From an uncultured Roseburia sp. (GTDB taxonomy: Bacteria; Bacillota; Clostridia; Lachnospirales; Lachnospiraceae), in NCBI GenBank assembly GCA_900539115.1, contig UQAQ01000031.1, positions 1 to 34,975 on the forward strand: a stretch of 34,975 bases of DNA. The letters are read 5' to 3'. The notes beneath the pieces are model-generated. The model saw only the letters and a list, made by a program, of their open reading frames with translations. It made no database searches and was not told the DNA's origin. The number at the start of each line of letters is the position of its first letter. Position 1 is the stretch's first letter. Both the position numbers and the translations under genes were made by a program. Positions 25,031 through 33,115 of the stretch are shown here, piece by piece.

Positions 25031-26328
25031 TCCTCGTCATCCTCATCTGGCTGAGGTTTTACAAGGAGATGAATTTTGTCAATACGATTTTTTTCGCTTT
25101 CCAATACGGTATAAACCGCATAATCATCCTCGGCATGTTCGCCGGGATTTGGAAAGTGTTCCAGAAGATTGATGACATGACCGGAGATCGAATCATATTC
25201 TTCGGCTTCCAGCGGAAGGCCGATTCGTTCTTCAATGTCATCCAAACTGGTGGATCCAAGAACAATATATTCATTGTCGGTTACCTGCTGGATCTCGTCT
25301 TCTTCGTCCTCGTCGTATTCGTCGCGAATCTCGCCGACGATTTCTTCGAGAAGATCTTCCATCGTGATCAGACCGGAAAGTGCACCATATTCATCCAAAA
25401 CGATGGTCATAGGGATGGAATCGCGGCGCATTTCCATGAAAAGTTCAGATACATTTTTGTATTCATATGTGATATGAGCTTCGCGGATCAAGTCACGAAG
25501 GTTGAACTTTTCTTTGTCGCCGTTGTAAAAGACAAAATCTTTCAGATTGATAATACCTACAATATTGTCAATCGTGTCGTCGTAAACCGGCATACGTGCA
25601 AATTTATGTTCCGTAAATTCCGAAAGAAGGTCATCGTAAGAAGTATTTACTTCTACCATACAGATGTCAAGACGGGAAATCATGACATCTTTGGCGATGG
25701 AATCCCCAAAATCCACGATGTTTGTGATCATTTTGCGTTCTTCACTTTCCAGAATACCTTCTTCGTGGCTGACATCAACAAATGTACGAAGTTCGTCCTC
25801 CGTAATCTGTGATGCTTTTCCGTCGGGATCAATTCGCAAAATAAACAGGATAAAACGTGTTACCCGGTCTAACAGGAAAATGATCGGTGTGAGGAGATTC
25901 GTCAAAAACAAAATTACACCACTATAGGACAGCGCCATCTTTTCGGCTTTTAACGTAGCCATGTTTTTCGGTGTGATCTCACCGAAAATTAAGATCAATA
26001 AGGTCAAAACACCTGTTGCGATACCGGCACCAAGACTCATGTTGTCTTCCAGACCAAGACGTGTACATACCGAAAAGGCATATGATGTCGAGATCGAGGA
26101 AGCAGACAGGTTCACGATATTATTACAGATCAAAACCGTACTTAACATCTTAGAAGGTTTTTCAATCAGTTTCAATACACGTTTCGCCGCCTTGTTTTTG
26201 TCTTCTGCCAAAGCACGCATTTTCAATTTGCTGACGGTGGTCAGCGAGGTTTCTGCAGAAGAAAAGAATGCGGATAGTAGTAGCAACACAATAAGAATAA
26301 TTATATTTTTCGCGTCACTGGGCCCCAA
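25027..26328 (-). CDS. CNNM/CorC family transporter-like protein (hemolysin family)
   Basis: Membrane protein of 433 aa, often called hemolysin, of the CNNM/CorC group linked to Mg2+ (or other divalent cation) export. An N-terminal DUF21 domain with about four helices (IIILIVLLLLSAFFSSAETS to FGEITPKNMATLKAEK) is followed by paired CBS domains (about 210-335, with VMISRLDICMVEV and IPMTIVLDEYGALSGLITMEDLLEEIVGEI). A CorC_HlyC domain comes last, with an acidic end (QPDEDDED). The start is a TTG eight bases after GGAGTGA; an upstream ATG is closed by a stop. It has its own consensus promoter although it follows the ABC-F gene on the same strand. Confidence 0.9.
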   Translation of the reverse strand: MGPSDAKNIIILIVLLLLSAFFSSAETSLTTVSKLKMRALAEDKNKAAKRVLKLIEKPSKMLSTVLICNNIVNLSASSISTSYAFSVCTRLGLEDNMSLGAGIATGVLTLLILIFGEITPKNMATLKAEKMALSYSGVILFLTNLLTPIIFLLDRVTRFILFILRIDPDGKASQITEDELRTFVDVSHEEGILESEERKMITNIVDFGDSIAKDVMISRLDICMVEVNTSYDDLLSEFTEHKFARMPVYDDTIDNIVGIINLKDFVFYNGDKEKFNLRDLIREAHITYEYKNVSELFMEMRRDSIPMTIVLDEYGALSGLITMEDLLEEIVGEIRDEYDEDEEDEIQQVTDNEYIVLGSTSLDDIEERIGLPLEAEEYDSISGHVINLLEHFPNPGEHAEDDYAVYTVLESEKNRIDKIHLLVKPQPDEDDED

Positions 26329-26365
26329 AAAAAATCACTCCATTTCATAAAAAGTATTACATCCC

Positions 26366-26394
26366 ATTATAGGGGATAACGGATGTTTTGTCAA
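26366..26394 (-). promoter_or_regulatory. Consensus sigma-A promoter for the CNNM/CorC gene
   Basis: On the minus strand a perfect TTGACA (26389-26394), a 17-base spacer and a perfect TATAAT (26366-26371) lie in the 78-base gap after the ABC-F gene. Confidence 0.85.
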
Positions 26395-26406
26395 ATATTT
26401 CAAAAC

Positions 26407-28017
26407 TTAGCTTAATGCCTGACGTTTACGAGCCATTTCGTCGTTGTCAAGATATTCGTCGTAAGTAGTTACTTTGTCAATCATACCATTTGGTGTAAGT
26501 TCAATGATACGATTGGCAATTGTCTGAATGAACTGGTGATCCTGGGAAGTAAATAAAACGACACCGGGGAATTTGATCAAACCGTTGTTCACAGATGTAA
26601 TTGACTCCATATCAAGGTGGTTCGTCGGTTCATCCAGTATAAGGGCATTCGCACCCAACATCATCATTTTAGAAAGCATGACACGGACTTTTTCTCCTCC
26701 GGAAAGGACATTTACTTTTTTTAGACCGTCATCTCCGGAAAAGAGCATACGGCCAAGGAAACCACGTACATAGGTTGCATCTTTTTCCGGGGAATAAGGC
26801 ATGAGCCAGTCTACGATGGTATCCGTGCTGTCAAAGTCTTTCGTATTGTCCTTTGGAAAATAAGCCTGACTTGTGGTAATTCCCCATTTGTAATCGCCCT
26901 CATCCGGCTCCATTTCTCCGGTAAGGATCTGGAACAATGTTGTCGCAGCGATGCCATACGAACCGACAAAAGCAATCTTGTCGTCATGTCCGACGGTAAA
27001 GGAAATATTGTCAAGAACTTTTTCGCCGTCGATCGTCTTGGAAAGATTGGTTACGGTCAGTACTTCATTTCCAATCTCGCGGTTTGGCTTGAAGTCAACG
27101 TATGGGTACTTACGGCTGGAAGGACGGAGCGTATCAAGCTCAATTTTTTCCAATGCACGTTTTCTGGAAGTTGCCTGCTTGGATTTGGAAGCGTTGGCGC
27201 TGAATCGCTGGATAAAGTCCTGCAATTCCTTGATCTTTTCTTCCTTCTTTTTGTTGGCTTCTTTCATCTGTTTGATCATCAACTGGCTGGATTCATACCA
27301 GAAGTCATAGTTTCCGGCATAAAGCTGCATTTTTGCGTAGTCGATGTCAACGGTATGTGTACATACTTTATTTAAGAAGTAACGATCATGCGAAACGACG
27401 ATGATCGTATTTTCAAAATTGATCAAAAATTCTTCGAGCCAGCGGATCGCATCGAGATCCAAGTGGTTGGTCGGCTCGTCGAGGAGAAGAATGTCCGGAT
27501 TACCGAACAGAGCACGTGCCAAAAGCACTTTGACTTTTTCACTTCCGGAAAGTTCGCTCATTTTTTTGTAATGAAGTTCGGTGTCAATATTCAATCCGTT
27601 CAAAAGAGTAGCAGCATCGGACTCAGCTTCCCATCCGTTCATGGTAGCAAATTCGCCCTCCAGTTCACTGGCACGGATTCCGTCTTCCTCGGTAAAATCT
27701 TCTTTTGCGTAAATGGCATCTTTTTCTTTCATGATGTCATAAAGACGCTGGTTTCCCATGATGACAGTGTCAAGGACAATGCAGTCATCGTATTTGAAGT
27801 GATCCTGTTCCAGCACGGAAAGGCGCTGACCGGGGGTGATGCTGATATCGCCCTGTGTCGGTTCCAATTCTCCGGAAAGAATCTTCAAAAAGGTCGATTT
27901 TCCGGCGCCATTAGCACCGATGATACCATAGCAGTTTCCTTCGGTTAATTTTATATTTACTTCTTCAAAGAGCGCCTTTTTTCCAAAGCGCAGTGTAATA
28001 TTATTTGCCTGAATCAT
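26407..28017 (-). CDS. ABC-F family ATPase (YkpA/YbiT-like) with degenerate second Walker A
   Basis: Soluble dual-ATPase protein of the ABC-F family, whose members act on the ribosome, 536 aa without membrane segments. NBD1 is complete: GANGAGKSTFLKIL, ELSGSEKVKVLLARAL, LLLDEPTNHLDLDA. The linker (Lys-rich helices MIKQMKEANKKKEEKIKELQ) carries the family's P-site tRNA-interaction region. NBD2 has LSGGEKVRVML and LILDEPTNHLDMES, but its Walker A reads GSYGIAATTLF, with Ala357-Ala358 where Gly-Lys is expected. The ATG at 28017 follows GGAGGAAATT; an ATG at 28029 overlaps that site and is rejected. Its exact role (translation factor or antibiotic protection) is not shown by the sequence. Confidence 0.9.
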   Translation of the reverse strand: MIQANNITLRFGKKALFEEVNIKLTEGNCYGIIGANGAGKSTFLKILSGELEPTQGDISITPGQRLSVLEQDHFKYDDCIVLDTVIMGNQRLYDIMKEKDAIYAKEDFTEEDGIRASELEGEFATMNGWEAESDAATLLNGLNIDTELHYKKMSELSGSEKVKVLLARALFGNPDILLLDEPTNHLDLDAIRWLEEFLINFENTIIVVSHDRYFLNKVCTHTVDIDYAKMQLYAGNYDFWYESSQLMIKQMKEANKKKEEKIKELQDFIQRFSANASKSKQATSRKRALEKIELDTLRPSSRKYPYVDFKPNREIGNEVLTVTNLSKTIDGEKVLDNISFTVGHDDKIAFVGSYGIAATTLFQILTGEMEPDEGDYKWGITTSQAYFPKDNTKDFDSTDTIVDWLMPYSPEKDATYVRGFLGRMLFSGDDGLKKVNVLSGGEKVRVMLSKMMMLGANALILDEPTNHLDMESITSVNNGLIKFPGVVLFTSQDHQFIQTIANRIIELTPNGMIDKVTTYDEYLDNDEMARKRQALS

Positions 28018-28051
28018 AATTTCCTCCATTTAAATCGTTATCTAATTAACT

Positions 28052-28079
28052 ATTGTACTAAAAAATGGGGATTTTGCAA
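28052..28079 (-). promoter_or_regulatory. Sigma-A promoter for the ABC-F gene
   Basis: On the minus strand TTGCAA (28074-28079) and TACAAT (28052-28057), 16-base spacer, give a leader of about 30 bases. It lies back to back with the promoter of the GH13-like gene. Confidence 0.65.
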
Positions 28080-28098
28080 GTGTTTTTGAAAAATAATA

Positions 28099-28127
28099 TT
28101 GTTAGATGGGCAAGATTTATGTATAAT
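28099..28127 (+). promoter_or_regulatory. Sigma-A promoter for the GH13-like gene
   Basis: TTGTTA (28099-28104) and TATAAT (28122-28127), 17-base spacer. The start would be near 28134, about 27 bases before the ATG. Confidence 0.75.
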
Positions 28128-28160
28128 AGAAGTATTACATAATAAAGGATGGCTTGATGA

Positions 28161-30008
28161 ATGAGACAAGATGCGATGAAGCAATTTAAGATACAACCCG
28201 CAAAAGGGCTGACAGAGGGAGTTACGCTTTCCGAAGAAAAGATGAATGTCGAGGTGCTTTTCTTTTGTAAAGAACACAAAGAGTGCCGGCTTTTGGTGTA
28301 CAGAGACCAGAAACTTTTGAAAAAGATAAAAATGTTTCCGAGAACCGAAGCAGGAGCGCCGGATTTGTTCGGTGTGCGTCTCTGCGGCGAAGGGATTGTA
28401 GATTTTTTGCAGGGGTGTGAATATGTATTTGAAGCAGAAAAACAGATTTTTCAGGATCCCTATATGAAAGCAGCCGGAGGAAGAAATCGTTTTGGACAAA
28501 AGGGGAGACTGCGTGGTAAATTTGATTTTTCGGAGTTTGACTGGTCCGGAGAAAACAGAAAGCCAATTGCCTTTGAGAATATGATCTTGTATCAATGCCA
28601 TCTGCGTGGATTTACAAAACATAACAGTTCGGGGGTAAAAGCACCGGGAACGTTTTCCGGATTTTGTGAAAAACTGGACTATTTGGAAAAATTGGGAATT
28701 AACACGGTGATTTTTCTGCCATTGTATGATTTCAATGAAAGAATGGAAAAACAAAATGGAAAGATAAATTATTGGGGATATTCCGGGGATGCCTGTTATT
28801 TTGCGCCGAAAGCCTCTTATGCGGTCAATCCTGCTGATGCGGTGATCGAGTGCAAAGAGATGATAAAGAAGATGCATAAAAAGGGTATGAACGTAGTTTT
28901 AGATATGCATTTTGATAAATGTTCTCCTCAGTTTATGATTCGCTGTCTGCGGTATTATGTGACCGAGTATCATGTGGACGGATTTTTGATTAATACGGCA
29001 GTGGTTTCCGAGACATGGCTGCATGAAGACCCGATTTTGCGCCAGGTAAAGGTTCTGGGAGCAGGATTTTCGGCACCGGAAAAAGTGGCAGGCAAGAAAA
29101 TGTTTGCTGTGTTCAATGAAGAATACCAGACAACCGCCAGACGGTACCTGAAAAGTGATGAGGGCCAGGTGGCTGGATTTTATGAGGCATTTTGCAAAGA
29201 CGATGCGACTTGTGGCAGAGTGCATTATATCACGCAGAAAAATGGATTTACACTTCGCGATCTTGTTTCCTATGATGTAAAGCACAATGAGGCAAATGGG
29301 GAAAAGAATCAAGACGGAACGCAGTACAACTACAGTTGGAACTGCGGACAGGAAGGGGCCAGCCGGAAAAAAACAGTTCTTCAGATGCGTAAAAAACAGA
29401 CAAAAAATGCACTTGTGATGCTTCTGCTTGGACTGCCGTCTCCGATGCTGCTTGCGGGGGATGAATTTGGACAGACGCAGCGTGGAAACAACAATGCGTA
29501 CTGTCAGGACAATGCCACAACGTGGCTGAATTGGAATTTGTTGGAAAAAAACAGAGAGCTGTTTCATTTTGTACAGAAGCTGATTGCTTTCCGCAAAAGC
29601 CACATTTTGTATCAACGTCAGGAGGTGTTGACGGGAATGGATACGAAAGGAGTGGGGGCTCCGGCGGTTTCGGCGCACGGAATCGAACCGTGGGAAGCAG
29701 ATTTTTCTTATTACAGCAGAGATCTTGGAATTTTGTTTTATGGTATGTATTATGAAGGGAATTCCGTTTATATGATGTTTAATCTGCATTGGGAAAGCCA
29801 CACCTTTTTCTTTCCCGTCGTAGAAAAGGACAAAGCGTGGAAATGTATCTTTGATACGGAATGTACGGAGAGAGAAGGAAAGACCGTACAGAAGAAATAT
29901 AAAATGGCGCCAAGAAGTATCGCTGTATTTGAATGTATAGATACCTGCCCTGCCACTGCCAAGAGTCAGAGACAGGACAAGCATCAAGTTAAACCTGAAA
30001 AGGCTTAA
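28161..30008 (+). CDS. GH13 debranching-enzyme-like protein, catalytic residues lost (probable pseudoenzyme)
   Basis: 615 aa, built like glycogen debranching enzymes of the GlgX/isoamylase group: an N-terminal beta domain, then a TIM barrel from about residue 130. Non-catalytic family motifs are very well kept (DLVSYDVKHNEANGE, YNYSWNCGQEG, LLAGDEFGQTQRGNNNAYCQ). Each catalytic region is altered. Region II is GFLINTA instead of GFRFDxA (nucleophile Asp to Asn278, Arg to Leu276). Region III is VLGAGFS against the usual LIAEPWD (acid/base Glu to Ala301). Region IV is TQKNGFTL against TAHDGFTL (His-Asp to Lys360-Asn361). Region I has FDK for YNH. The frame is intact, so it is probably expressed as a glycan-binding or regulatory protein. 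No signal peptide. Confidence 0.8.
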   Translation: MRQDAMKQFKIQPAKGLTEGVTLSEEKMNVEVLFFCKEHKECRLLVYRDQKLLKKIKMFPRTEAGAPDLFGVRLCGEGIVDFLQGCEYVFEAEKQIFQDPYMKAAGGRNRFGQKGRLRGKFDFSEFDWSGENRKPIAFENMILYQCHLRGFTKHNSSGVKAPGTFSGFCEKLDYLEKLGINTVIFLPLYDFNERMEKQNGKINYWGYSGDACYFAPKASYAVNPADAVIECKEMIKKMHKKGMNVVLDMHFDKCSPQFMIRCLRYYVTEYHVDGFLINTAVVSETWLHEDPILRQVKVLGAGFSAPEKVAGKKMFAVFNEEYQTTARRYLKSDEGQVAGFYEAFCKDDATCGRVHYITQKNGFTLRDLVSYDVKHNEANGEKNQDGTQYNYSWNCGQEGASRKKTVLQMRKKQTKNALVMLLLGLPSPMLLAGDEFGQTQRGNNNAYCQDNATTWLNWNLLEKNRELFHFVQKLIAFRKSHILYQRQEVLTGMDTKGVGAPAVSAHGIEPWEADFSYYSRDLGILFYGMYYEGNSVYMMFNLHWESHTFFFPVVEKDKAWKCIFDTECTEREGKTVQKKYKMAPRSIAVFECIDTCPATAKSQRQDKHQVKPEKA

Positions 30009-30196
30009 AAGTTGTGTTCTGCAACGATCGGGTCAAACAGATCCAGTTTGCAGTACTCCTGATCGGAAAAATGCTTGCAGGTTGTGCAGGAGACATCCTC
30101 GTCTCCGGATTTGTTTGTACATTTGCACTCATGTTTAACGCAGTAAGCACTACAGTTTTGCGCAACGTTACGATAGGTAGATTCCTTTGCTCTCAT
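30005..30196 (-). CDS. Small Cys-rich hypothetical protein
   Basis: Not recognised. 63 aa with seven cysteines (15, 19, 24, 26, 37, 40, 49) arranged as CX3C, CXC and CX2C plus His22 and His42, which suggests a bound zinc or iron-sulphur site (inference). The ATG at 30196 follows AAAGGAGAATACC closely, a strong ribosome site, which argues for a real gene despite its size; a longer in-frame reading to 30268 lacks such a site. Its stop overlaps the stop of the convergent GH13-like gene by four bases. The promoter was not clear in the 88-base divergent gap. Confidence 0.6.
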   Translation of the reverse strand: MRAKESTYRNVAQNCSAYCVKHECKCTNKSGDEDVSCTTCKHFSDQEYCKLDLFDPIVAEHNF

Positions 30197-30284
30197 GGTA
30201 TTCTCCTTTCCTGATGAAGTGTTTATTGACACGCGATTAGTATTGGCAAATTGAGAAAAAATATGCAAAAAAGAGGGTATTCGT

Positions 30285-30734
30285 ATGAAAATGTACCAGA
30301 TTGAAGAGGTAAAGCCGTTTATGGCACAATTGCTTCTTCAGGAAACATTTGACAAATTTTGTGTAAGTGTCGCGGAGATACGCACGATTGTTCCGATAGC
30401 GATAAAAGGAACGATGTCGCATGACTGGCTTTCGCCGGAAGATGCGGAAAAATATAAAGAGTTGGAATACATTCCGTGGAAATTACTGCGTCCTGTGGTT
30501 TTTGAACTGATCAAAGGCAAACAGACGCCGGATTTTTTGAAAATACAATTTGTTTATTATAGCGAAAATGGGGATTGCGGCGGGCTGCGGGTCCAGTTTG
30601 AAGCAGGAACGCTGACATGTCTTTCTACGTATACGCCGGCGGAATTTTCTCTGGACCGCAATGCAGAGACGCTTTGGGACGAAAACTGCCGGGCATTTTT
30701 GAAAAAACATGAAATTGTTAGCACTCAACTTTAA
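30285..30734 (+). CDS. DUF5721-like protein
   Basis: Uncharacterised cytoplasmic protein of 149 aa with the look of the DUF5721 family common in Lachnospiraceae (QETFDKFCVSVAEIRT, IAIKGTMSHDWLSPED, ELEYIPWKLLRPVVFELIKGK). The ATG lies seven bases after AAGAGGG; a second ATG at 30291 is possible. No catalytic motif, signal peptide or membrane segment. Its last five codons and stop form the left half of the CIRCE operator of htpG, so its end is constrained by that site. Function unknown. Confidence 0.7.
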   Translation: MKMYQIEEVKPFMAQLLLQETFDKFCVSVAEIRTIVPIAIKGTMSHDWLSPEDAEKYKELEYIPWKLLRPVVFELIKGKQTPDFLKIQFVYYSENGDCGGLRVQFEAGTLTCLSTYTPAEFSLDRNAETLWDENCRAFLKKHEIVSTQL

Positions 30735-30744
30735 CGAGTGCTAA
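30718..30744 (+). promoter_or_regulatory. CIRCE operator (HrcA-binding site)
   Basis: TTAGCACTC (30718-30726), nine bases, GAGTGCTAA (30736-30744): a perfect match to the CIRCE consensus. It ends seven bases before the -35 box of htpG and overlaps the end of the preceding gene, so htpG is expected to be repressed by HrcA and induced by heat. Confidence 0.97.
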
Positions 30745-30751
30745 AAAATCC

Positions 30752-30780
30752 TTGACATCTGATTTTTTCTGTATTACAAT
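30752..30780 (+). promoter_or_regulatory. Sigma-A promoter of htpG
   Basis: TTGACA (30752-30757) and TACAAT (30775-30780), 17-base spacer, directly after CIRCE. TAACGATTCAG (30798-30808), one base different from the TAACTATTCAG arm at 6338, lies in the leader. Confidence 0.85.
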
Positions 30781-30844
30781 ACTTTCTATAGTAAATGTAA
30801 CGATTCAGTTATTACAAGATTTTATAACAGGAGAGTGACTTGAA

Positions 30845-32881
30845 ATGAAAAAAGAGCAAGGAAGTTTAGCAATTAATTCTGATAATATTTTTCCGATTAT
30901 TAAAAAATGGCTGTATTCGGATCACGACATTTTCATCCGTGAACTTGTCAGCAATGGATGCGATGCCATTACAAAACTCAAAAAACTGGAGATGATCGGG
31001 GAGACATCCCTTCCGGAAGATTATAAAGAGAAAGTGGAAGTATTTGTCAATGCGGAGGATAAGACGATCCGTTTTGTGGACAATGGACTTGGTATGACGG
31101 AAGATGAAGTAAAAGAGTACATTAACCAGATCGCATTTTCCGGAGCGACGGATTTCCTTGAGAAATACAAAGACAAATCAAGTGAAGACCAGATCATCGG
31201 ACATTTCGGACTTGGTTTTTATTCTGCCTTTATGGTAGCTGACCGCGTGGAGATCAATACTTGTTCTTATCTTGAGGGCGAGCAGGCGATTCACTGGGAG
31301 TCAGAGTGCGGAACCGAATTTGAGATGAGTGACAGCGACAAAGACACGGTCGGTACCGAAATTATTCTTCATTTGAATGAAGACAGTTATGAATTTTCCA
31401 ATGAATACCGTGTTCGTGAAGTTTTGGATAAATATTGTTCCTTTATGCCGGTTGAGATTTTCCTTACCAATGAAAATGCAGAACCGCAGTATGAGACGAT
31501 TCCAAGTGAAGAAGTAACCGAGGAAGATACGGTTATTGAAGAGATCGTGGAAGAGCCGAAAGAGGAAAAAGAGGGCGAAGAGGAAGAAAAGAAAGAACCG
31601 GTTAAGAAAACAAAAATTTTGAAACGTCCGGTTTCCATCAGCGATACGAAACCTCTTTGGACGAAACATCCAAATGAATGCACGGAAGAAGAGTATAAGG
31701 AATTCTACCGCAAAGTGTTCCAGGATTACAAAGAGCCATTGTTCTGGATTCATTTGAATATGGACTATCCATTTAACTTAAAGGGTATTTTGTACTTCCC
31801 GAAAGTAAATCTGGAATATGAAAATGCAGAGGGCATTATCAAATTGTACAATAATCAGGTGTTTATCGCCGACAATATTAAAGAGGTGATTCCGGAATTT
31901 TTGATGCTTCTGAAAGGGGTTATTGATTGTCCGGATCTGCCATTAAACGTGTCACGTAGTGCGTTGCAGAACGATGGATTTGTCGCTAAGATCGCAGATT
32001 ACATTACAAAGAAAGTGGCTGACAAATTGACCGGAATGTGCAAGACGGACCGTGAAAATTTTGAAAAATACTGGGATGATATCAGTCCGTTTATCAAATA
32101 TGGCTGTCTGAAAGACGAAAAGTTCAAGGGTAAGATGAAAGATTATATCTTATTTAAAGATCTTGACGACAAATATATGACGATGAAAGAATATCTGGAG
32201 ACGGTAGATACTCCGGAAGCAGAAGTGGTTGAAAAGGGCGAAGAAGACAAAGATTCCGAACCACAGGAACCACCAAAAACAGTCATTTATTATGTCACAG
32301 ACAGAAAACAGCAGAGCCAGTATATCAATCTGTTCCGCGAGGAAAATAAAAATGCTTTCGTATTGACGCACAGCATTGACCAGCCATTTATCTCTTCTTT
32401 GGAAATGGGCGATGACAATGTTAAATTCCAGCGTATCGATGCACAGGTAACGGAAGATTTTGTAGAAGAAATGAGCGAAGACGAGATCAAAGAGAAGAAA
32501 GATGCTTTGACGGAAATCTTCAAGAAAGCGCTTGGCAAAGAGAACTTGGATGTTCGTGTCGAGAAGATGAAAAATGAAAAGATTGCTTCCATGATCACGA
32601 TGTCCGAAGAAACCCGACGTATGCAGGATATGATGAAGATGTATGCCATGAACGGTATGGGTGCAATGGGTGATTTTGGCGGCGAAACACTTGTCCTCAA
32701 TGTGGCAAACCCATTGGTTCAATACGTAGAAAGCCACAAAGACGGCGACAAGACGGATCTCTTCTGCAAGCAGCTGTATGATCTTGCTATGATCAGCCAC
32801 AAACCGCTTGAGCCGGAAGAAATGACAGAATTCGTTATGCGAAGCAATGAGATCATGGAATTGCTGGCAAAGGAAAAGTAA
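30845..32881 (+). CDS. htpG: Molecular chaperone HtpG (Hsp90)
   Basis: ATP-dependent Hsp90 chaperone, 678 aa against about 625 in E. coli. The N-terminal GHKL ATPase domain has IRELVSNGCDAITKL, VDNGLGMTEDEV and GHFGLGFYSAFMVAD. A strongly acidic stretch of about 40 residues (218-258) follows, resembling the charged linker of eukaryotic Hsp90. The middle domain has FLMLLKGVIDCPDLPLNVSR with the catalytic-loop Arg. A second acidic insert (EVVEKGEEDKDSEPQEPP, about 459-476) precedes the last part of the middle domain, and the dimerisation domain with a Met-rich loop ends the protein. The ATG follows CAGGAGAG. Regulated by CIRCE immediately upstream. Confidence 0.95.
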   Translation: MKKEQGSLAINSDNIFPIIKKWLYSDHDIFIRELVSNGCDAITKLKKLEMIGETSLPEDYKEKVEVFVNAEDKTIRFVDNGLGMTEDEVKEYINQIAFSGATDFLEKYKDKSSEDQIIGHFGLGFYSAFMVADRVEINTCSYLEGEQAIHWESECGTEFEMSDSDKDTVGTEIILHLNEDSYEFSNEYRVREVLDKYCSFMPVEIFLTNENAEPQYETIPSEEVTEEDTVIEEIVEEPKEEKEGEEEEKKEPVKKTKILKRPVSISDTKPLWTKHPNECTEEEYKEFYRKVFQDYKEPLFWIHLNMDYPFNLKGILYFPKVNLEYENAEGIIKLYNNQVFIADNIKEVIPEFLMLLKGVIDCPDLPLNVSRSALQNDGFVAKIADYITKKVADKLTGMCKTDRENFEKYWDDISPFIKYGCLKDEKFKGKMKDYILFKDLDDKYMTMKEYLETVDTPEAEVVEKGEEDKDSEPQEPPKTVIYYVTDRKQQSQYINLFREENKNAFVLTHSIDQPFISSLEMGDDNVKFQRIDAQVTEDFVEEMSEDEIKEKKDALTEIFKKALGKENLDVRVEKMKNEKIASMITMSEETRRMQDMMKMYAMNGMGAMGDFGGETLVLNVANPLVQYVESHKDGDKTDLFCKQLYDLAMISHKPLEPEEMTEFVMRSNEIMELLAKEK

Positions 32882-33047
32882 CACCTATCGCAGACGGTTT
32901 TTCGTGCAGAAATGAATGTCTTGGAAGGAGAATGCGATATAGTTTATGGTCTAACAATCGACAGAAACGGAGCTATCTTACGATAAATCTTCATTTTTAT
33001 CGAAGAATAGAACAGTCTTATTGCATAAAACTCGATATTTATAAATC

Positions 33048-33064
33048 ACACTGCTTCGCAGTGT
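33048..33064. repeat. Perfect hairpin in the centre of the palindromic element
   Basis: ACACTGC (33048-33054), TTC loop, GCAGTGT (33058-33064). Confidence 0.7.
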
Positions 33065-33072
33065 ACGCAAAC

Positions 33073-33115
33073 AAAAACCTCGGATTATCATGCAAGCATG
33101 TAATCCGGGGTTTTT
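33073..33115 (+). terminator. Rho-independent terminator-like hairpin, probably serving htpG
   Basis: AAAAACC...CGGATTA (33073-33087) pairs with TAATCCG...GGTTTTT (33101-33115) with one U-G wobble. The stem continues through CATGC-AA-GCATG at the tip and ends in five T. It lies about 190 bases after the htpG stop, inside the palindromic element; no nearer terminator is visible. Confidence 0.75.

Noticed and set aside
25069..25812. Long plus-strand open frame antisense to the CNNM/CorC gene
   Set aside because: Phe/Asp/Ile-rich translation typical of antisense reading; the minus strand encodes a well-conserved protein.
28899..29987. Minus-strand open frame of 362 codons across the GH13-like gene
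   Set aside because: Antisense of a conserved GH13 scaffold; the translation has no recognisable domain and no ribosome site.
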